From Legionella feeleii (GTDB taxonomy: Bacteria; Pseudomonadota; Gammaproteobacteria; Legionellales; Legionellaceae): DNA of 58,854 nt. Below are positions 45,884 through 53,933 of this stretch, in pieces (positions within the stretch are counted from its first letter, which is position 1; each line of letters opens with the position of its first letter). The notes under the pieces were generated by a model. That model was given only the letters and a program-made list of their open reading frames with translations. It did not search any database and was not told the DNA's origin. Both the position numbers and the translations under genes were made by a program. Location of the stretch: the NCBI RefSeq assembly GCF_001467625.1, contig NZ_LNYB01000009.1, positions 1 to 58,854 of the forward strand, read 5' to 3'.

Positions 45884-47885
45884 TGCTTTAATGCAGTATC
45901 CTCAATTTATAGTTTGTAGGTACGTACCCAAAGGAAATAAGTACGATAAGATACCAATTCATGCTGGAACACTATCACCCTGTAATGCACATAACCCCGT
46001 AAATTGGATGACAGCCGAAGAAGCCCTACTCAAGGCAAGTCTGCTAGGCCCAGAGTATGGTATAGGTTTTGTATTTACAAAAGATGATCCATTCTGGTTT
46101 GTGGATATAGATGATTGCCTGGTAGATGGTGCCTGGAATGCATTAGCAATAGAAATATGTAATGAACTTAAGGGAGCTCTCGTAGAGATATCGCATTCAG
46201 GCAAAGGGCTGCATATCATTGGAACAGGTAAGGCCCCAGCGCATTCATGTCGGAACGATAAATTAAAGTTAGAATTTTACACCCAAGATCGATTTGTGGC
46301 TTTAACTGCTATTGGCGTTAGTGGTGATTCGGGAGTTAATCTTGAACATTGCATACATCTCATTACAAATAGATTAAAAGCTCCTGTAATAATAAATCAG
46401 AACTGGACAAACGAATCTGAGACAACATGGAGTGGCCCCCTTGATGATGATGTACTCCTGGAAAAAGCATTGAAGTCACAGTCAAGTGCGACTATTTTTG
46501 GTAGCAAAATTTCATTTAAAGAATTATTCAATGCCGATACTGATGCATTAGTAAAAATGTTTCCTGATCCTGGGCGTGCTATAGGATACGATGAAAGTAG
46601 AGCGGATGCTTCGCTTGCACAACATTTAGCTTTTTGGGTTGGTAACAACTGCGAACGTATTGAGCGGATAATGTCACGTTCTAGATTATTTCGTGAAAAA
46701 TGGAAGCGTGAAGATTATCTTCAACGAACAATTCTCTTTGCGTGTGCAAATCAAAAAGTTTTTTTACAGGATACGAAATCCAATATTGTTAATTCGGGTG
46801 AGTTATCACAGTTCTCCCAAAGCGTAATGCCTTCAAAATTTGCGGTCATATCCGCTGTAGAATTTGCATCAATTAAGACTCCTCCCTGGATTATTAAAGG
46901 AGCTCTTCCACTCGCTGAGCTTGCTATGGTTTTTGGAGCATCGGGTAGTGGTAAGTCATTTCTGGTTCTTGATTTGGCATTTTCAATTTGTCGTGGAGTT
47001 AAATGGTGTGGCCACAAAGTACGTCAAGGTCGAGTCGTTTATGTAGCTGCTGAGGGCTCCGGGGGATTAAGTAAGCGTTTGGTAGCATATGCGAGTCATC
47101 ATAAGATTGATTTAAGTTCGCTACCTTTAGATATTATTACAGGGGTACCAAATTTTCTTGGACAGGGTGATCCCATTGAATTGGGTCGGGCAATTGGAAA
47201 AGCTACACTGATTGTGCTTGATACACTTGCCTGCATTGCTGCTGGTGGGGACGAAAATTCAAGCTCAGATATGGGTAGTGTACTCACTCAATGTAAATTA
47301 CTTCATGCATCAACGGGCGCATTAATTATGCTTGTACATCACATGGGTAAAGATTCAAAAAGAGGTGCACGTGGGTGGTCTGGTTTACGAGCTGCTGTTG
47401 ATGCTGAAATGGAGGTCACACGCTCTCCGAATGGATTTCAAATGCGCATTACAAAATTAAAGGACGGTGAAGATGGAAAAGCATATGATTTTAGATTATT
47501 ACCCATAGAGCTTGGTATGGATGAGGATGGAGAGCTACAAAATAGTTGTGTAGTTGAACATATTGGTTTTCAGAATCAACCAGTTAAGGCCCTCACAGGC
47601 TTATGGGAGCAGCATATGATGACAGTTATAGAGAAACTTGCTAATGATGGTAAAGTAGCAGAAAAAGACGTGGTGGAGTATGTCATTGGTATGATGCCCC
47701 AACCGGAGGGTAAGCAACGTGATCAACGAAAAACAACCGTAACCCGGACGAAAAATAATTTGGAAAAAAAAGGATATTTTTCTGTTAGGGATGGAGTGAT
47801 TTTTACTTCGGTTAATGCACACGCAGCGACAATCTTTGGAGGAGTCGCACATACTTCAACCATGCTACATGCTTCATCTCCTTAG
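45858..47885 (+). CDS. Primase-polymerase/RepA-type helicase replication protein
   Basis: The product has 675 residues. The N-terminal part (about 1-175) looks like a primase-polymerase: FVDIDDC with Asp83 and Asp85, then EISHSGKGLHIIGTGK. The middle and C-terminal parts form a RecA/RepA-type ATPase: Walker A GASGSGKS (Lys366), VYVAAEGSGGL and the Walker B LIVLDTLA, and VHHMGKDSKRGARGWSG. This domain pairing is that of satellite replication proteins (pri-rep). The C-terminus (from residue 580) is a small winged-helix-like region. The gene is immediately followed by an iteron cluster, its likely origin. Confidence 0.85.
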   Translation: MDTLPTAYNALMQYPQFIVCRYVPKGNKYDKIPIHAGTLSPCNAHNPVNWMTAEEALLKASLLGPEYGIGFVFTKDDPFWFVDIDDCLVDGAWNALAIEICNELKGALVEISHSGKGLHIIGTGKAPAHSCRNDKLKLEFYTQDRFVALTAIGVSGDSGVNLEHCIHLITNRLKAPVIINQNWTNESETTWSGPLDDDVLLEKALKSQSSATIFGSKISFKELFNADTDALVKMFPDPGRAIGYDESRADASLAQHLAFWVGNNCERIERIMSRSRLFREKWKREDYLQRTILFACANQKVFLQDTKSNIVNSGELSQFSQSVMPSKFAVISAVEFASIKTPPWIIKGALPLAELAMVFGASGSGKSFLVLDLAFSICRGVKWCGHKVRQGRVVYVAAEGSGGLSKRLVAYASHHKIDLSSLPLDIITGVPNFLGQGDPIELGRAIGKATLIVLDTLACIAAGGDENSSSDMGSVLTQCKLLHASTGALIMLVHHMGKDSKRGARGWSGLRAAVDAEMEVTRSPNGFQMRITKLKDGEDGKAYDFRLLPIELGMDEDGELQNSCVVEHIGFQNQPVKALTGLWEQHMMTVIEKLANDGKVAEKDVVEYVIGMMPQPEGKQRDQRKTTVTRTKNNLEKKGYFSVRDGVIFTSVNAHAATIFGGVAHTSTMLHASSP

Positions 47886-47958
47886 AGAGATGTAGCATAA
47901 GTAGTAATAAATGGCTGCTACACGTGCTACACGGATACTACATGTAGCACGTGTAGCA
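47862..47958. repeat. TGTAGCA iteron cluster, candidate replication origin
   Basis: The heptamer TGTAGCA occurs six times in 97 bases, three in each orientation: inverted at 47863-47869, 47916-47922 and 47925-47931, forward at 47891-47897, 47943-47949 and 47952-47958. Two form a perfect 15-base inverted repeat (47917-47931 and 47943-47957; 11-base spacer). It adjoins the replication gene, as origins of such elements do. A terminator is the alternative reading of the hairpin. Confidence 0.6.
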
Positions 47959-48091
47959 TAAATATTTATTGGTAAACGGTATAAATTAGCGAATTATTAT
48001 TCGTAACCGTAATTATCCTGTTCATTATGGTTAACGACTATGTACGAAAAAAGGGTTAACGTGCTTGTAAAAAACAAGACAGGAGCAAGCT

Positions 48092-48511
48092 ATGACATTT
48101 AAAACGGGTCAATCAGGAAATCCAAAAGGTAGAAGCAAGGGAACACTTAACAAGCGTACCGAATTTGCAAAATTACTAGACCCTTACGGGGGTGCATTAG
48201 TGGCGAAAGCAATTGAGCTTGCGTTAGGCGGTGATGTTACGGCGTTACGTCTTTGTATAGAACGGTTAATACCTAAAATAAATCGTGAGTCTACGGGAAT
48301 TGAATTCCAAAAAAATACTACTAAGCTAAAAGAGGAAATATTGCATGCGGCATTGGATGGTCGTATCAGTATAGGAGATGCTGAAAGATTAAGAAATTTA
48401 ATTAATGCTGATACGGGCAAAAAAACTACCCCTCTCAGCATTAATACGACTTGCCCAATAGAGGCGGCGAAAATTTATCAACAAATTATGAGGAGCAATC
48501 ATATTTTATAG
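48092..48511 (+). CDS. DUF5681 domain protein
   Basis: The product has 139 residues. The N-terminal KTGQSGNPKGRSKGTLNKRT is the DUF5681 signature, a basic block found in phage proteins often encoded near the terminase. A helical central domain follows (LVAKAIELALGGDVTALRLC). In a satellite context, a link with helper-phage DNA packaging is possible but only inferred. The ATG is preceded by AGGAG. It is convergent with the membrane protein gene (six-base overlap). Confidence 0.8.
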   Translation: MTFKTGQSGNPKGRSKGTLNKRTEFAKLLDPYGGALVAKAIELALGGDVTALRLCIERLIPKINRESTGIEFQKNTTKLKEEILHAALDGRISIGDAERLRNLINADTGKKTTPLSINTTCPIEAAKIYQQIMRSNHIL

Positions 48512-48928
48512 TTTTTTATTTTTTAAAAGTGAACTGCTAATCAGATAAAGGACAAGACCTAATAGCCCACCGCCAATTGCGAATATAAAAACCAATAAAA
48601 CTCCTCCAAATCCAGCCCCTACAGCTCCCGCTCCGCCGAGACTATCATTAGCCTGAGATATCGACGTGATTGTATAAATAATTACACATAGAGGAGACAG
48701 CCAGCATTCATAGGCTGCATACCTGAGAAACTTACCAAAGATATTTTGCCCGCCATTCCTCCAGACGAAATGTAGCAAAAAGAGTATAACGCCTATAAAT
48801 ATCCAGGCAGAAGATGTTTCTTGTACTTCTTCCATGCCATTTAGGATGCTTACAAGAAAGTAGAACCCCACTCCGAGTATTAGTGCCGGAATTAAACTGA
48901 GAAAAGTGGCTTTCAAATATTTGTTCAT
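48506..48928 (-). CDS. Four-helix small membrane protein
   Basis: The product has 140 residues with four hydrophobic helices: SLIPALILGVGFYFLVSIL, SAWIFIGVILFLLHFVW, LSPLCVIIYTITSI and a Gly-rich VGAGFGGVLLVFIFAIGGGL. The start at the ATG with GAGG five bases upstream is preferred to one 57 bases earlier. It follows the OB-fold protein gene by 31 bases in the same direction, so the two form a pair. The family is not recognised. Confidence 0.65.
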   Translation of the reverse strand: MNKYLKATFLSLIPALILGVGFYFLVSILNGMEEVQETSSAWIFIGVILFLLHFVWRNGGQNIFGKFLRYAAYECWLSPLCVIIYTITSISQANDSLGGAGAVGAGFGGVLLVFIFAIGGGLLGLVLYLISSSLLKNKKL

Positions 48929-48959
48929 TTTAACCTCAAAATTGATTCGTTTTATGCGT

Positions 48960-49811
48960 TTAACTATGCTTAAATTTTTCGACATTAATTCCCCGAGTTT
49001 TTAACTCGCTAGAAACTTCAATAATTTGCTGTTTCATCAAATCCTTACCATTAATTTTTTTGTTACTTATAACGTGAATTTCGTTGAGACATTTTTTCTC
49101 GTCAGCGGTAGTAAAACATGCTGATGTATCAGGTAACATTCTTGCGAGAGCTATTAACGGTATTGGGGAATAGACAGTGAGTGTGGATTTAGGTTCATCA
49201 CCTTTTAGAAGAGATGTAATCATGGATTTAATTTCGACAACTCTTTTTTGAGCATAGTCACTGGCGAATTGGCAGTCACTAAAAATAGGTGTGCCTATAG
49301 TTGCCCCCTGACCTTTGCATACTAAATATATTTTTTGTTCTTTTTTTAGTGTTGCGATTTTTGGAGTATTGCCTTTTTGAAAGTGAGCTTGTGGTAATAA
49401 GAATGGATTTACACCATATAAAGAAAGATAAGGAGTATTACCTAATCCACTGTTGATACTTTGGACTTCCCCTGAAATAAATAATAGTTTTTTGTAATAC
49501 TGCTGATCAGCCGCAACCTGATTATTATTATAATCCTGTGCAATCTGTTTGACAGATGCAGATATCAATTCGTCTTTTAATAAGGCAGCATCACCTTTTG
49601 AAAAGGCCTCAATATCTTCTTTGAATATAATATTCAAAATGGCTAATTCTTTGTTAGACATAATATAGCCCTTTGATGCAGTAGACTTATTGGGTTTTTT
49701 TATATCTCTGGTATTAGTAAAGATGCTAATCACCAGGATACTTGCCAATATAACTGCAGCATATTGTAATATTTTAGTTTTTTTAAATACTAAATTGATT
49801 GCCTTATTCAT
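48960..49811 (-). CDS. Membrane-anchored protein with a tRNA_anti-like OB domain
   Basis: The product has 283 residues. One N-terminal transmembrane helix (ILQYAAVILASILVISIF) is followed by about residues 95-175 that match the tRNA_anti-like OB-fold: LFISGEVQSINSGL, PYLSLYGVN, KKEQKIYLVCKGQGA and a final DCQF. The C-terminal third contains two close Cys (SACFTTADEKKCL). The OB domain would lie outside the cytoplasm if the N-terminus is inside. First gene of the reverse membrane pair. Similar proteins occur in mobile elements without a known role. Confidence 0.6.
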   Translation of the reverse strand: MNKAINLVFKKTKILQYAAVILASILVISIFTNTRDIKKPNKSTASKGYIMSNKELAILNIIFKEDIEAFSKGDAALLKDELISASVKQIAQDYNNNQVAADQQYYKKLLFISGEVQSINSGLGNTPYLSLYGVNPFLLPQAHFQKGNTPKIATLKKEQKIYLVCKGQGATIGTPIFSDCQFASDYAQKRVVEIKSMITSLLKGDEPKSTLTVYSPIPLIALARMLPDTSACFTTADEKKCLNEIHVISNKKINGKDLMKQQIIEVSSELKTRGINVEKFKHS

Positions 49812-50074
49812 TGAGCACCTCAAGTAATTATATAAATCAGCTAGATTTCACAAAGATATTTCCTCAGAAAAATCTTCTTTTTAACAAATCCCTGTTTATT
49901 ATTATTTGATTGTATGTGTAAGGTTTTTTGGTACGCAGAATTTTCTGATCGGATTTACCAAATGATGTTGACTGATTAATAGCTCTAATTTGGAGCTAAA
50001 CAAGCAACTCACCGCACTATACACCATGTATCATAATATGTATAGGATTCCTAAGTATCTAGAGGGTGTAAAAA

Positions 50075-50089
50075 CTTAGATTCTCTAAG
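50075..50089. promoter_or_regulatory. Palindrome upstream of the XRE regulator, possible operator
   Basis: CTTAGA, TTC, TCTAAG forms a perfect six-base inverted repeat 27 bases before the regulator ATG. Self-binding is inferred from position. Confidence 0.45.
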
Positions 50090-50116
50090 CTTGTAATATA
50101 TTTTTGCGAGCTTGAA

Positions 50117-50425
50117 ATGAATGATTCTCCTTTATGTAAAAGACTTAAGGAAGCACGTCTAGCGGCAAATTTCTCTCAGAAAAAATTAGGTATTGAGGCT
50201 GGCATGGATCAGTTTTCTGCAAGCGCTCGTATGAATCATTATGAGATGGGCAGACATACCCCTGATTATTCAACATTAAAAAGGATAGCAACGGTACTAA
50301 ATCTACCTGTGGCTTATTTTTATGCTGAATCAGATGAACTTGCTGAGTTTATTAAGGTTTTTAACAGATTAAAAAAAGAAGAAAGGATTAACGAACTTTG
50401 GGAATTAATGAGTAAGAATTTTTAA
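50117..50425 (+). CDS. XRE-family helix-turn-helix regulator
   Basis: The product has 102 residues. LCKRLKEARLAANFSQKKLGIEAGM followed by NHYEMGRHTPDYSTLKRIATVLNLP is the Cro/C1-type domain. It ends 92 bases before the C5 methyltransferase gene in the same direction. In many restriction-modification loci a similar small protein (controller or C protein) regulates expression; that is plausible here, but C proteins are usually about 80 residues. Confidence 0.85.
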   Translation: MNDSPLCKRLKEARLAANFSQKKLGIEAGMDQFSASARMNHYEMGRHTPDYSTLKRIATVLNLPVAYFYAESDELAEFIKVFNRLKKEERINELWELMSKNF

Positions 50426-50517
50426 TAATAAAACGTATTCCATTTATTATTGTTCAAATAATAACATTATATATGCGAGGAATATTTGTGCCATAATGAC
50501 AGATAAATTCCCTGATA

Positions 50518-51795
50518 ATGGATAATAATAAGATGGAAAACCAACCAGAATATAATAATTTTTCAGAGCTTCGAGTCAAAAGTGGTCTTACAATTGCGGA
50601 AGTCACAGATTTTTTAGGTATATCAGAAAGTACCGTATATCGTTGGGAGCGAGGTGAGACACTGCCCAAAAAGGGAATCATTAACCTTATGATCTCAAAA
50701 ACAAAAGATAAAAATATTACCTCCCCAGATAACATGTTCAGATTTATAGATCTTTTTGCTGGTATCGGAGGATTTCGCAAAGCTTTTGATGAGATTGGTG
50801 GAAAATGTGTATTTACCAGTGAGTGGGATAAGTATTCTCAGCTTACTTACAAAGCGAATTATCACTGTGATCACGAAGTTGCCGGTGACATTACAAAAAT
50901 AGAAGCCCATGAGATTCCCGCCCATGATGTTTTATTAGCCGGATTTCCATGCCAGCCATTCAGCTTGGCTGGAGTCAGTAAAAAAAATAGTTTAGGGCGT
51001 CAACATGGTTTTTCGTGCGAAACTCAAGGAACACTCTTTTTTGATGTCGCTCGCCTTATTGATTATCACCGTCCTAAAGCTTTTCTACTTGAGAATGTGA
51101 AAAATCTTGTTAGTCATGATAAAGGAAAAACTTTTCAGGTTATCAAAAAAGTTTTAACAGAAGATCTTGGCTACCATATTAAATGGAAAATTTTGGATGC
51201 AAGAGCATGGGTGCCTCAACATCGAGAGCGAATATTCATTGCTGGTTTTATTGAAGATACAGGTTTTAATTTCGATGACCTTGATATACCGGATATAATA
51301 ACCCACCCCAAACTGTCAACAATATTGCATACTCAGAATGGATTGGAAGATCCAGAACCACCTTATACTCTTCCTGAAAGTGCTCAGGTTTCAGATAAAT
51401 ATACTCTTTCAGATAAATTATGGAATTATTTGCAAGCTTATGCAGAAAAACATCGTGCGCAGGGTAATGGTTTTGGCTTTGGTCTTAATACACCAGATAA
51501 TGTAGCTCGTACCCTATCAGCCAGATATCATAAGGATGGCTCTGAAATTTTAATTTATCAAGGCACGGATAAAAATCCAAGAAGATTAACTCCCAGAGAG
51601 TGTGCAAGATTAATGGGATTCGACTCTCCAAAAGAGAAAAAATTTAAAATCCCTGTTTCAGATACGCAATCTTACAGACAATTTGGAAATGCTGTTGTTG
51701 TCCCAGTGGTTAAAGCGGTAGCTCAACATATGATGCCTCATATTAATACGCTGGTCACAGCGAATTTTAAAGAGACCGCACTCGAGAATGCCTGA
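50518..51795 (+). CDS. dcm: HTH-fused DNA (cytosine-5) methyltransferase
   Basis: The product has 425 residues. An N-terminal helix-turn-helix (SGLTIAEVTDFLGISESTVYRWERG) precedes a complete C5 methylase: motif I FIDLFAGIGGF, motif IV GFPCQPFSLAG with the catalytic Cys145, motif VI FLLENVKN, motif VIII QHRERIF, motif IX region RLTPRECARLMGFD and motif X RQFGNAVVVPVV. The N-terminal HTH is typical of autoregulated methylases such as M.SsoII and M.EcoRII. It overlaps vsr by eight bases. The companion nuclease suggests a CCWGG- or CCSGG-like target, which is inference. Confidence 0.93.
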   Translation: MDNNKMENQPEYNNFSELRVKSGLTIAEVTDFLGISESTVYRWERGETLPKKGIINLMISKTKDKNITSPDNMFRFIDLFAGIGGFRKAFDEIGGKCVFTSEWDKYSQLTYKANYHCDHEVAGDITKIEAHEIPAHDVLLAGFPCQPFSLAGVSKKNSLGRQHGFSCETQGTLFFDVARLIDYHRPKAFLLENVKNLVSHDKGKTFQVIKKVLTEDLGYHIKWKILDARAWVPQHRERIFIAGFIEDTGFNFDDLDIPDIITHPKLSTILHTQNGLEDPEPPYTLPESAQVSDKYTLSDKLWNYLQAYAEKHRAQGNGFGFGLNTPDNVARTLSARYHKDGSEILIYQGTDKNPRRLTPRECARLMGFDSPKEKKFKIPVSDTQSYRQFGNAVVVPVVKAVAQHMMPHINTLVTANFKETALENA

Positions 51796-52243
51796 CATCG
51801 TAAATAAATCCAAACGCAAAGAGATGATGGCCGGTATTCGCAGTAAAAATACACGGCCAGAACTACTGATTCGGCAACAATTATTTGCCAGAGGTTTTAG
51901 GTATAGACTCCATAGAAAGGATTTACCCGGCAAACCGGATATCATTTTAAAAAGATATAATGCTGTAATTTTTATAAATGGATGCTTTTGGCATTGTCAT
52001 AATTGCCACTTATTTAAATGGCCACAAACCAGACAAGAATTCTGGGAAAAAAAGATTATGTCTAATACACTCCGAGATGGAAAAAATTATGCATTACTCA
52101 AAGAAAATGGCTGGCGAGTGCTTGTTATATGGGAGTGCTCGTTAAAAGGGAAATTCAAGCAGGATCTCTCTCATCTTATGTCAAAAATTGAACAGTGGAT
52201 ATTTAGTGATTCAGAATATGATAATATTCAGGGAATCTATTAA
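51788..52243 (+). CDS. vsr: Very short patch repair endonuclease (Vsr)
   Basis: It nicks DNA 5' of T:G mismatches left by deamination of 5-methylcytosine, protecting against the mutagenic side of the methylase. The product has 151 residues. MAGIRSKNTRPELLIRQQL, GKPDIILKRYNAVIFINGCFWHCHNC (Zn-binding His and Cys) and ENGWRVLVIWECSL are diagnostic. It overlaps the methylase (eight bases) and the restriction gene (26 bases), so all three are coupled. Confidence 0.95.
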   Translation: MPDIVNKSKRKEMMAGIRSKNTRPELLIRQQLFARGFRYRLHRKDLPGKPDIILKRYNAVIFINGCFWHCHNCHLFKWPQTRQEFWEKKIMSNTLRDGKNYALLKENGWRVLVIWECSLKGKFKQDLSHLMSKIEQWIFSDSEYDNIQGIY

Positions 52244-53597
52244 CTATATCCTGGATATTACATTGATTGACACGCTGGACAAGCTGACATCTTTAATGAA
52301 AGAAAATAATGTCAGCAGATTATATGCCAAGGTTCTGGCTTCAAATGATAACTCTAAAAATCAGATCTATCTCGGGGGCGATTATTCGTCTTTAAATATC
52401 ATACCCAATCTGGGGGTATATGCTGATGATAGTAAAGGAAATCAGGGAAGTAAGCACGACCGCTTCAAAGCAAATATCTTATTTTCGTGGATTGATGAAA
52501 ATGGAATATATCTAGCTCCAAAAGCACAACTAATATTCTACCCTCAATATCCAGAGGTTAGGCTCTCTGGAATATTAATGGGCTGCAAACAATCGCCATC
52601 AAAAATAATCGCTTCAAGAACAACTGGAAGAATTTTATTTTTTGGTGTTACAGAAGATAAAAAAATTATCTCTTATGCTGCAGACCAAGGGAGTCCATTA
52701 GCAAATGAATTAACTCTTTCTTTATCCAAGTATGAAAAAACGGGCGTATTTCATGAAATTCTGTTTGATAATTATGATAGTAAAACATCCAGAATTTTAT
52801 TACTTGATACATTGCGAAAAATTCATCAAAAAGGATGGATTGATTCTAAAAGGTTAAGTCGAGGGGGTATCCTTCTGGAGTGCAATTCAGGTAATTGCGG
52901 AGGATATACTCTTGAGGCAGAGTTAGGGATTAATCCAAATGGAATAGCCGGCCCGGATTTTCATGGGTGGGAAGTGAAACAGCATAATGTCAGATCATTC
53001 GATAAACCAGGTTCTTCGAAAGCAATTACACTCATGACTCCTGAACCAACAGCCGGATTTTACAAAGAGTATGGGGTCGAACAGTTTTTACGAAAGTTTG
53101 GTTATAAAGATAAACATGGTCGTGAAGACAGAATTAATTTTGGTGGAATTTATAGGTGCAATACTCGCGTAATTTCCACAGGATTAACAATGGTGCTTGA
53201 AGGTTTTAATAGTACTTCTTCTAAAATAGAAAATGTAGATGGTGGTATCCATCTTATTAATGATATGAACGAAATTGCCGCAGTATGGAAATTTGAAGAT
53301 ATGATGACTCACTGGAACAGAAAACATGCAAAGTGTGTTTACATACCCTCTCTCTGCAGAACAGAACCGTGCCGGCAGTATTACTTCGGGAACATTATTC
53401 AATTAGCCGAGGGAACAGATTTTATTATATTTTTAAAAGCTATTGCGTCTGGAAAAGTTTATTATGATCCCGCTATAAAATTGGAAAAGGCTTCTACAGC
53501 GAAACCTTTACAAAAACGAAGAAGTCAATTCCGAATCAAAGCAGGCGATATCAATTCAATGTATCATAATGTTGAAAATCATAACCTTTGCGATTAA
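52218..53597 (+). CDS. MvaI/BcnI-family restriction endonuclease
   Basis: The product has 459 residues. The C-terminal domain (from about residue 200) matches the MvaI/BcnI family: GNCGGYTLEAELGI, AGPDFHGWEVKQH with the PD-(D/E)XK residues Asp247, Glu252 and Lys254, then LMTPEPTAGFYKEYG. MvaI and BcnI cut CCWGG and CCSGG. They are about 240 residues, so the N-terminal 200 residues here are extra. I took the first ATG in frame; a TTG at 52263 is a possible alternative start. The methylase and Vsr upstream make a complete system. Confidence 0.85.
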   Translation: MIIFRESINYILDITLIDTLDKLTSLMKENNVSRLYAKVLASNDNSKNQIYLGGDYSSLNIIPNLGVYADDSKGNQGSKHDRFKANILFSWIDENGIYLAPKAQLIFYPQYPEVRLSGILMGCKQSPSKIIASRTTGRILFFGVTEDKKIISYAADQGSPLANELTLSLSKYEKTGVFHEILFDNYDSKTSRILLLDTLRKIHQKGWIDSKRLSRGGILLECNSGNCGGYTLEAELGINPNGIAGPDFHGWEVKQHNVRSFDKPGSSKAITLMTPEPTAGFYKEYGVEQFLRKFGYKDKHGREDRINFGGIYRCNTRVISTGLTMVLEGFNSTSSKIENVDGGIHLINDMNEIAAVWKFEDMMTHWNRKHAKCVYIPSLCRTEPCRQYYFGNIIQLAEGTDFIIFLKAIASGKVYYDPAIKLEKASTAKPLQKRRSQFRIKAGDINSMYHNVENHNLCD

Positions 53598-53933
53598 TGT
53601 GCGATTAAGGTAGCGCACGCGGCCAAAATTGTACTCCTCACTAAGCTTTGGCTCTATCTAAGTTCTTGACATTGATATACATACACTTACGTCAGTAACC
53701 AATCTTCCGATGCTCTAAACCAGCGTTCTGTAGCACATCCTAAATAAATAGCTTATTTTTTAATCAAGCCACGTTTTTTAATTTAATATGTTTGATTTGT
53801 TTATAAGGAGTCATTGAGAAATTATGTCCCTAAAATATATAAAAACAAATTATTGATTGACATCGTAACACCATAATGGTTATATGTATTTGTGTTACAC
53901 CATTGTGGTGTTTTTTTAAAAGGATTTATTCAA
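53598..53933 (+). promoter_or_regulatory. Promoter and leader of the HTH-nuclease-NTPase gene
   Basis: This 336-base gap holds a perfect -35 box TTGACA (53857-53862), a 17-base spacer and a TTATAT -10 box (53880-53885). A palindrome ACCAT, A, ATGGT lies at 53870-53880 inside the spacer. A second inverted repeat ACACCA, TTG, TGGTGT follows at 53897-53911 with seven T after it. Both share ACACCAT, so they may be operators for the gene's own HTH; the second may also work as an attenuator. The 5' part has no gene. Confidence 0.65.
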
